Shown here one piece after another: positions 59,914 to 64,000 of a stretch of 64,000 nucleotides of DNA. Positions within the stretch are counted from its first letter, which is position 1. Each line of letters opens with the position of its first letter. This DNA comes from Anaeromyxobacter terrae (lineage in GTDB: Bacteria > Myxococcota > Myxococcia > Myxococcales > Anaeromyxobacteraceae): assembly GCF_022690685.1 (NCBI RefSeq), contig NZ_JALCYY010000003.1, positions 105,666-169,665 on the forward strand. Direction: 5' to 3'. A program made the translations under genes and the position numbers. Under the pieces are notes generated by a model that made no database searches, was not told the origin of the DNA, and was given only the letters and a program-made list of their open reading frames with translations.

Positions 59914-60222
59914 TCAGTCCACGAGGTGAACGTGGCCGCTGCAGGCGAGGCAGTAGCGGGCCTCGGGGATCGCGCGGAGGCGCTGCAGGCCGAGGGGGCC
60001 GCCACAGTTGAGGCAGCAGCCGTAGCTCCCCTCCTGGATGCGAGCGAGCGCCGCGTCGATGTCCGCCAGCTCCCGGCGGACGACCTCGGAGATCGGATCG
60101 GGCATGGCCTCGTAGTCCGACCAGCGCGCGGCGGGATCCGCCGCGGTGTGGGTCGTCCCCTGGCTGAGCGAGCGGCGGCGACGCAGCAGGACCTCGCGCG
60201 CCTCCGCCTCGATACGACTCAT
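59914..60222 (-). CDS. DksA/TraR-like zinc-finger protein
   Basis: The 102-residue protein has an N-terminal helix rich in Arg/Glu, a coiled-coil-like middle, and a C4 zinc finger (C-L-N-C-G-G ... C-L-A-C). This is the short TraR/DksA-like form that can bind RNA polymerase. The D-x-x-D-A acidic tip of DksA is replaced by A-L-A-R-I-Q-E-G, so ppGpp co-activity is not assured. The start is ATG 60222. Confidence 0.85.
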   Translation of the reverse strand: MSRIEAEAREVLLRRRRSLSQGTTHTAADPAARWSDYEAMPDPISEVVRRELADIDAALARIQEGSYGCCLNCGGPLGLQRLRAIPEARYCLACSGHVHLVD

Positions 60223-60392
60223 GGGGTCCGCCCCTCTTCACGAGGCGTGCCTCAAGAAATCTCGCCTGATTTCGCGATGTACCCGCCAGAGTTGCGTGCG
60301 GCCGAGCAGGTGACGCACGCCTTGCGCAGCGCCGAATGGGGCCTCCGCGAGCTGTCCCTCGACGCGGTTCCGGCGCCGGGGCGCGGGCCCGG

Positions 60393-60788
60393 TCAACGTC
60401 GCAGCGCGCGGGACACGCCGACGTAGCCCGCGGCGAGCGCCACTGCGACGGGCAGGAGCCAGACTCCCGCCGCGAGGCGGTGCTCGAGCACGTCGAGCTT
60501 GTCGCCGGCGAGGAGCAGCGCCCAGCGGGTCGAGCGGTGCTCCGGCACCCTGTACGCGAGGCGCCGCACCGCGCCGGAGAGCGCGCGCGGGGGCGCGACG
60601 GTGCCGAACACCGGCGTCGCGTGCAGGAGCCCCGACCGCGCGAGCGGCGTCAGATCGTGCTGCTGCTCGGGCCTGTTCCAGTGCGCGCCGGGATCCGGCG
60701 CGCGGCGCTCGCGCGGCACGCCGGGCCGCACGCTCGGCGCCCCGTCGATGCCCGCGCCCGCGACGCTCACTCGACCCGTATCGTCCAT
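60393..60788 (-). CDS. Hypothetical protein with C-terminal membrane anchor
   Basis: The 131-residue product is soluble and Pro/Arg-rich at first and ends with a hydrophobic helix (about 103-123) followed by Ser-Arg-Ala-Leu-Arg-Arg. No family is recognised. It follows the alcohol dehydrogenase by about 12 bases on the same strand, so co-transcription is likely. Confidence 0.5.
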   Translation of the reverse strand: MDDTGRVSVAGAGIDGAPSVRPGVPRERRAPDPGAHWNRPEQQHDLTPLARSGLLHATPVFGTVAPPRALSGAVRRLAYRVPEHRSTRWALLLAGDKLDVLEHRLAAGVWLLPVAVALAAGYVGVSRALRR

Positions 60789-60800
60789 CCCTTCCCCCCC

Positions 60801-61946
60801 CTACGCGTTCGGCACGAGCACGCACTTCACGCAGCCGTCCGCCTTCGCGTCGAAGAGGTCGTACGCGTCGGGCGCGTGCTCGAGCGGGAAGCGGTGCGTG
60901 ATGAGCCCCCTGCCGTCGAGCCGCCCGGCGCGCACGTGCTCGAGGAGGTGCGGCATGTAGCGCTTCACGTTCGCCTGGGCCATCCGGAAGGTGAGCCCCT
61001 TGTTCATCGCGACGCCGATCGGGACGAGGTTCGCCGGCGGTCCGTACACGCCGACGATCGAGACGGTCCCGCCCTTGCGGACCGAGTGGATCGCCCAGTG
61101 GAGGGCGATGGAGGACCCCGGCGCGAGCTTCAGCTTGCGACCGATGAGCGTCTGCCACGCCGAGCCCGAGGCCTCCATCCCGACCGCGTCGATGACCACA
61201 TCCGGACCGTGTCCGCCCTTCAGCTCCTTCAGCGCCGAGATCGGATCGCGCTCCCGGCGCAGGTCGATCGTCTCGGCGCCGGCCCATCGCTCGGCGAACC
61301 GCAGCCGCGCCTCGACGCGATCGACCGCGACGACCCGCGACGCTCCGAGGAGCCAGGCCGAGCGCGCCGCGACGAGCCCCACCGGCCCGCAGCCCAGCAC
61401 CGCCACCACGTCGCCCTCGCGGATGGCGCCCATCTCGGCCGCCTGGTAGCCCGTGGGCAGCACGTCCGACAGGAGCAGCACGTCCTCGTCCTCGAGGTCG
61501 TCCGGGATCATCATCGGTCCCACGTCCGCGAACGGTACGCGGACGTACTGCGCCTGGCCGCCGTCGTAGCCGCCGGTGGTGTGCGAGTAGCCGAACACGC
61601 CCGAGGCGAGATCGTTCATCGGGTTCGTCGACTCGCAGTCGCCGTACAGCCCGCGCTCGCAGTAGAAGCAGGTGCCGCACGAGATGTTGAACGGCACGAC
61701 CAGCCGGTCGCCGGGGCGGACGCCGCGCACGGACGGCCCGATCTCCTCGACCACCCCGGTGAACTCGTGCCCGAACGTCGTGCCGACGCGGGTGTCGGGG
61801 ACCATGCCGTGGAAGAGGTGGAGGTCCGAGCCGCAGATCGCGGCGCGCGTCACCCTCAGGATCACGTCGTCGGGGTGCTCGATCCGCGGATCGGGCTTGT
61901 CCCGCACCCGGACCCGGTACGGCCCCTCGTACACGAGCGCGCGCAT
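60801..61946 (-). CDS. Zinc-dependent alcohol dehydrogenase (formaldehyde dehydrogenase-like)
   Basis: The 381-residue MDR protein has the catalytic zinc site C-G-S-D-L-H and G-H-E-F-T-G, a structural-zinc loop (C-G-T-C-F-Y-C-x7-C), and the NAD loop G-C-G-P-V-G. The structural loop and the long insert resemble glutathione-independent formaldehyde dehydrogenases. It oxidises an alcohol or aldehyde with NAD; the substrate is unproven. The start is ATG 61946. Confidence 0.87.
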   Translation of the reverse strand: MRALVYEGPYRVRVRDKPDPRIEHPDDVILRVTRAAICGSDLHLFHGMVPDTRVGTTFGHEFTGVVEEIGPSVRGVRPGDRLVVPFNISCGTCFYCERGLYGDCESTNPMNDLASGVFGYSHTTGGYDGGQAQYVRVPFADVGPMMIPDDLEDEDVLLLSDVLPTGYQAAEMGAIREGDVVAVLGCGPVGLVAARSAWLLGASRVVAVDRVEARLRFAERWAGAETIDLRRERDPISALKELKGGHGPDVVIDAVGMEASGSAWQTLIGRKLKLAPGSSIALHWAIHSVRKGGTVSIVGVYGPPANLVPIGVAMNKGLTFRMAQANVKRYMPHLLEHVRAGRLDGRGLITHRFPLEHAPDAYDLFDAKADGCVKCVLVPNA

Positions 61947-62036
61947 CTGCCCTCCCCCGAGGAAAGGTTCGGCGTGCACGCCTGGCGCGCAAAACGGGGC
62001 GCGCGGGCGGGCGCTCGCGCGCCCGCAGGGCTGCGC

Positions 62037-62681
62037 TCAGGCGACGCGGAGCTCCGAGGAGCACACGAGCCGGACGCCCGCCCGGGCGAGGGCGCGGTCG
62101 ACCTCCGCCTTCCGCTCCGGGAAGACCGGGCGCGTGAGGTCGTCGAGGACGAAGGCCTCGAACCCCTCCGCCGCGGCGTCCTCGGAGGACCAGAGGACGC
62201 AGAAGTCCCGTGCGAGGCCGCACAGGAACACGCGCCGCACGCCGCGCGCGGCGAGCAGCGCGCCGAGCCCGGTCGTCGGGCGGTGGCCGTCGGGCCCGAC
62301 GTTCTCGCGGAACGCGCTGTACGAGTCCACCTCGCGGCGCGTCCCCTTGCGCAGGATCACCGTCGCTGCGGCGTCAGGGAAGTCCGGGTGGAGCGCCGCC
62401 CCGCGGGTGCCGCGCACGCAGTGATCCGGCCAGAGCTCCTGCGGCCCCTGCGCGAGAGCGATCGTCCCGTAGGGCTGCGCGCCCGGGTGCGCCGACGCGA
62501 ACGAGACGTGGCCGGGCGGATGCCAGTCCTGCGTCGCCACCACCGTCGCGAAGGCCGGCGCCAGCCGCGCGATCGGCGCGACGATCGCATCGCCGCCCGC
62601 GATGGCCAGCGCGCCGCCCGGGAGGAAGTCGTGCTGCAGGTCCACGGCGAGGAGCGCGTCGCGTTCGCGATCGATCCGCAT
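62037..62681 (-). CDS. pncA: Nicotinamidase (isochorismatase fold)
   Basis: The 214-residue protein has the PncA motifs: D-L-Q-H-D-F-L-P-G-G-A-L (catalytic Asp), Q-D-W-H-P-P-G-H (metal His), W-P-D-H-C-V, R-K-G-T, and the nucleophile Cys in G-L-A-R-D-F-C-V. It converts nicotinamide to nicotinate for NAD salvage. The start is ATG 62681. It runs in the same direction as the alcohol dehydrogenase, with a gap of about 90 bases. Confidence 0.93.
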   Translation of the reverse strand: MRIDRERDALLAVDLQHDFLPGGALAIAGGDAIVAPIARLAPAFATVVATQDWHPPGHVSFASAHPGAQPYGTIALAQGPQELWPDHCVRGTRGAALHPDFPDAAATVILRKGTRREVDSYSAFRENVGPDGHRPTTGLGALLAARGVRRVFLCGLARDFCVLWSSEDAAAEGFEAFVLDDLTRPVFPERKAEVDRALARAGVRLVCSSELRVA

Positions 62682-62854
62682 GCCATCACGTCTAACGCGC
62701 GCGCGCCCGGCGATCCCATCCTTCGCTCGCGCGCGACGCGCCCGGCCACCCGGCCGGGGGGAAGTCGAGGGCGTCGTGCGCGGCGGGAAAAGGCCCGGAA
62801 CCCGCCGGAATCCGTGTTGTCTCGGGCGCGGGCCTGAGCTAGCTTGCGCGCACC

Positions 62855-64000
62855 ATGGACAAGATCTGGGTCAAGGACGTCAAGGAGGGCGAGCGGCTGA
62901 AGAGCGTCTTCCTCGTCGCTCGCAAGGCGGTGCCCACCGCGAAGAGCGGCAAGACGTACCTGTCGGTCACCTTCCACGACAAGACGGGCGAGCTCGAGGC
63001 CCGCGCGTTCGAGCACGTGGACGAGCTCGCGGCGCTCTTCGACGAGAAGGACTACGTCGAGGTCGAGGGTCCCATCGGCGCCTTCCAGGGCAAGCCCCAG
63101 CTCAAGATCGAGACGGCCGCCAAGGTCGCCGACGCCGCCGCGCTCGACGCGGCCGAGTTCGTGTGGGCGCCGCCGCCGGAGCCCAAGAAGCCCGAGAAGC
63201 CGGCGCCGAGCGAGGGCGAGGACCCGCTCTGGAAGGAGCTCCTCGGCATCATCGACGTCATCGTCGATCCGAACGTGAAGAGCCTCGTGAAGGCGTTCGT
63301 CGACGACGACGACGTCGCGAGCCGCATGCGCCGGGCGCCCGCCGCGAAGTCGGTCCACCACGCCTACGCGGGCGGCCTGCTCGAGCACACCGTCTCGTCG
63401 CTCAAGCTCGCGCACCGCATCGCCGACCACTACCCGCAGGTCGACCGCGACCTGCTCGTCGCGGGCGCGTTCTTCCACGACCTCGGCAAGATCCGCGAGC
63501 TCCAGGGCGACCGGAACGCCGAGTACACCGACGAGGGCCGGCTCGTGGGCCACCTGGTCATGACCGCGCAGTGGGTGCACGACAAGGCCCGCCGCGCGGG
63601 CGTGCCGCGCGACCTCGAGCACCACGTCGTTCACATGATCCTCGCGCATCACGGGCGGCTCGAGTACGGCTCGCCGAAGCCGCCGATGACGCTCGAGGCG
63701 CTGCTCACCCACTACATCGACGAGCTCGACAGCCGCGTGAACTCCTGGTTGAACCTGATGGCCAAGGAGACCGGCTCGAAGCGCTGGACCTCCTCGGACA
63801 ACGTGTACGAGCAGCAGATCTGGCGGGGCCAGCTCCCCACCGTGCAGGCCGAGAAGAAGGGCCCGCCGGCGGAGCTCATGACGCCGGTGATCTACGTCCC
63901 GCGGACCGGCGGCGCTGCCGCCGGCGGCGCTCCGAAGCGGAACAAGCCGGCGCGGGAGAAGCGCGCCCCCGCGCCGCGCCCCGCGCCCGCTCAGGGCGAG
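62855..64000 (+). CDS. HD-domain 3'-5' exoribonuclease-like protein (YhaM type), 3' truncated by the window
   Basis: The visible 382 residues contain an N-terminal OB-fold nucleic-acid domain (about 1-95: L-S-V-T-F-H-D-K-T-G-E-L-E-A-R) and an HD phosphohydrolase domain (about 165-300: G-L-L-E-H-T; F-F-H-D-L-G-K-I; H-H-G-R-L-E-Y). The order OB then HD is that of YhaM/CBF1-like exonucleases acting on RNA or DNA. After about residue 345 the sequence is Lys/Ala/Pro-rich. The frame is still open at the window end, so the protein is incomplete here. ATG 62855 opens it. Confidence 0.85.
   Translation, partial: MDKIWVKDVKEGERLKSVFLVARKAVPTAKSGKTYLSVTFHDKTGELEARAFEHVDELAALFDEKDYVEVEGPIGAFQGKPQLKIETAAKVADAAALDAAEFVWAPPPEPKKPEKPAPSEGEDPLWKELLGIIDVIVDPNVKSLVKAFVDDDDVASRMRRAPAAKSVHHAYAGGLLEHTVSSLKLAHRIADHYPQVDRDLLVAGAFFHDLGKIRELQGDRNAEYTDEGRLVGHLVMTAQWVHDKARRAGVPRDLEHHVVHMILAHHGRLEYGSPKPPMTLEALLTHYIDELDSRVNSWLNLMAKETGSKRWTSSDNVYEQQIWRGQLPTVQAEKKGPPAELMTPVIYVPRTGGAAAGGAPKRNKPAREKRAPAPRPAPAQGE

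Overview
The window is very GC-rich (roughly 70% or more), densely coded and rich in GTG starts. Its protein set points to a myxobacterium, most plausibly Anaeromyxobacter or a close relative: many hybrid kinases, a sigma-54 activator of the NorR type and another of the NtrC type, a TIGR02265-type protein, multihaem cytochromes, an NrfD-type electron-transfer complex, a quinol NO reductase and a globin-coupled kinase. This assignment is inferred from gene content and base composition. No rRNA, tRNA, CRISPR array or complete insertion sequence was found.

Layout. 1-8.6 kb: lipoprotein, chemoreceptor, a DsbA/FrnE-type thiol oxidoreductase whose active site reads UGA-Pro-Phe-Cys (a probable selenoprotein that a normal gene caller would truncate), a DTW-domain tRNA enzyme, a tRNA-guanine transglycosylase fused to an MnmC-like methyltransferase, a YheT-like hydrolase and a membrane acyltransferase. 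8.7-12 kb: a four-gene operon (tetrahaem cytochrome, Tat-exported ferredoxin, NrfD, monohaem cytochrome) behind an FNR-like box. 12-20.6 kb: a B12-type radical SAM protein, one copy of a dispersed repeat, a CPBP protease, a TIGR02265-like protein, a ClC channel, a hypothetical pair, and a decayed HNH cassette bounded by inverted repeats. 20.6-24.4 kb: MFS transporter and M1 aminopeptidase. 24.7-30.4 kb: a chemosensory-like module (hybrid kinase, CheR, CheB, response regulator-kinase). 30.5-39.1 kb: acyl-CoA dehydrogenase, the second repeat copy (inverted), a PD-(D/E)XK-like protein, ergothioneine genes egtB-egtD, a membrane MutS-like ATPase and methionine aminopeptidase. 39.2-44.5 kb: a nitric-oxide defence locus with two hemerythrin-like proteins, quinol NO reductase, a sigma-54 promoter and a divergent NorR-type activator. 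44.6-51.2 kb: a MetX-homoserine dehydrogenase fusion, an S9 peptidase, MobB continuing in frame into a KGG-repeat protein, and MoeA. 51.6-57.5 kb: FNR-like regulator, TatA, UspA, CBS protein, then a globin-coupled phosphorelay operon. 57.5-64 kb: NtrC-type regulator, radical SAM protein, DksA-like zinc finger, zinc alcohol dehydrogenase, nicotinamidase and the start of an HD-domain nuclease that runs off the window.

How the parts fit. Several loci concern low-oxygen life and redox or nitrosative stress: the selenoprotein candidate, the NrfD complex, the NO reductase locus, the FNR-like regulator, the haem-sensor kinase and the molybdenum cofactor genes (moeA, mobB). TatA and the Tat-type leader of the ferredoxin match. 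The 3.6-6.3 kb segment is a small tRNA-modification cluster with unusual architecture. The most novel items are the UGA-encoded active site with its adjacent SECIS-like hairpin, the variant TGT-methyltransferase fusion, the MetX-Hom fusion, the MobB-KGG continuous frame, and the two families of non-coding repeats.
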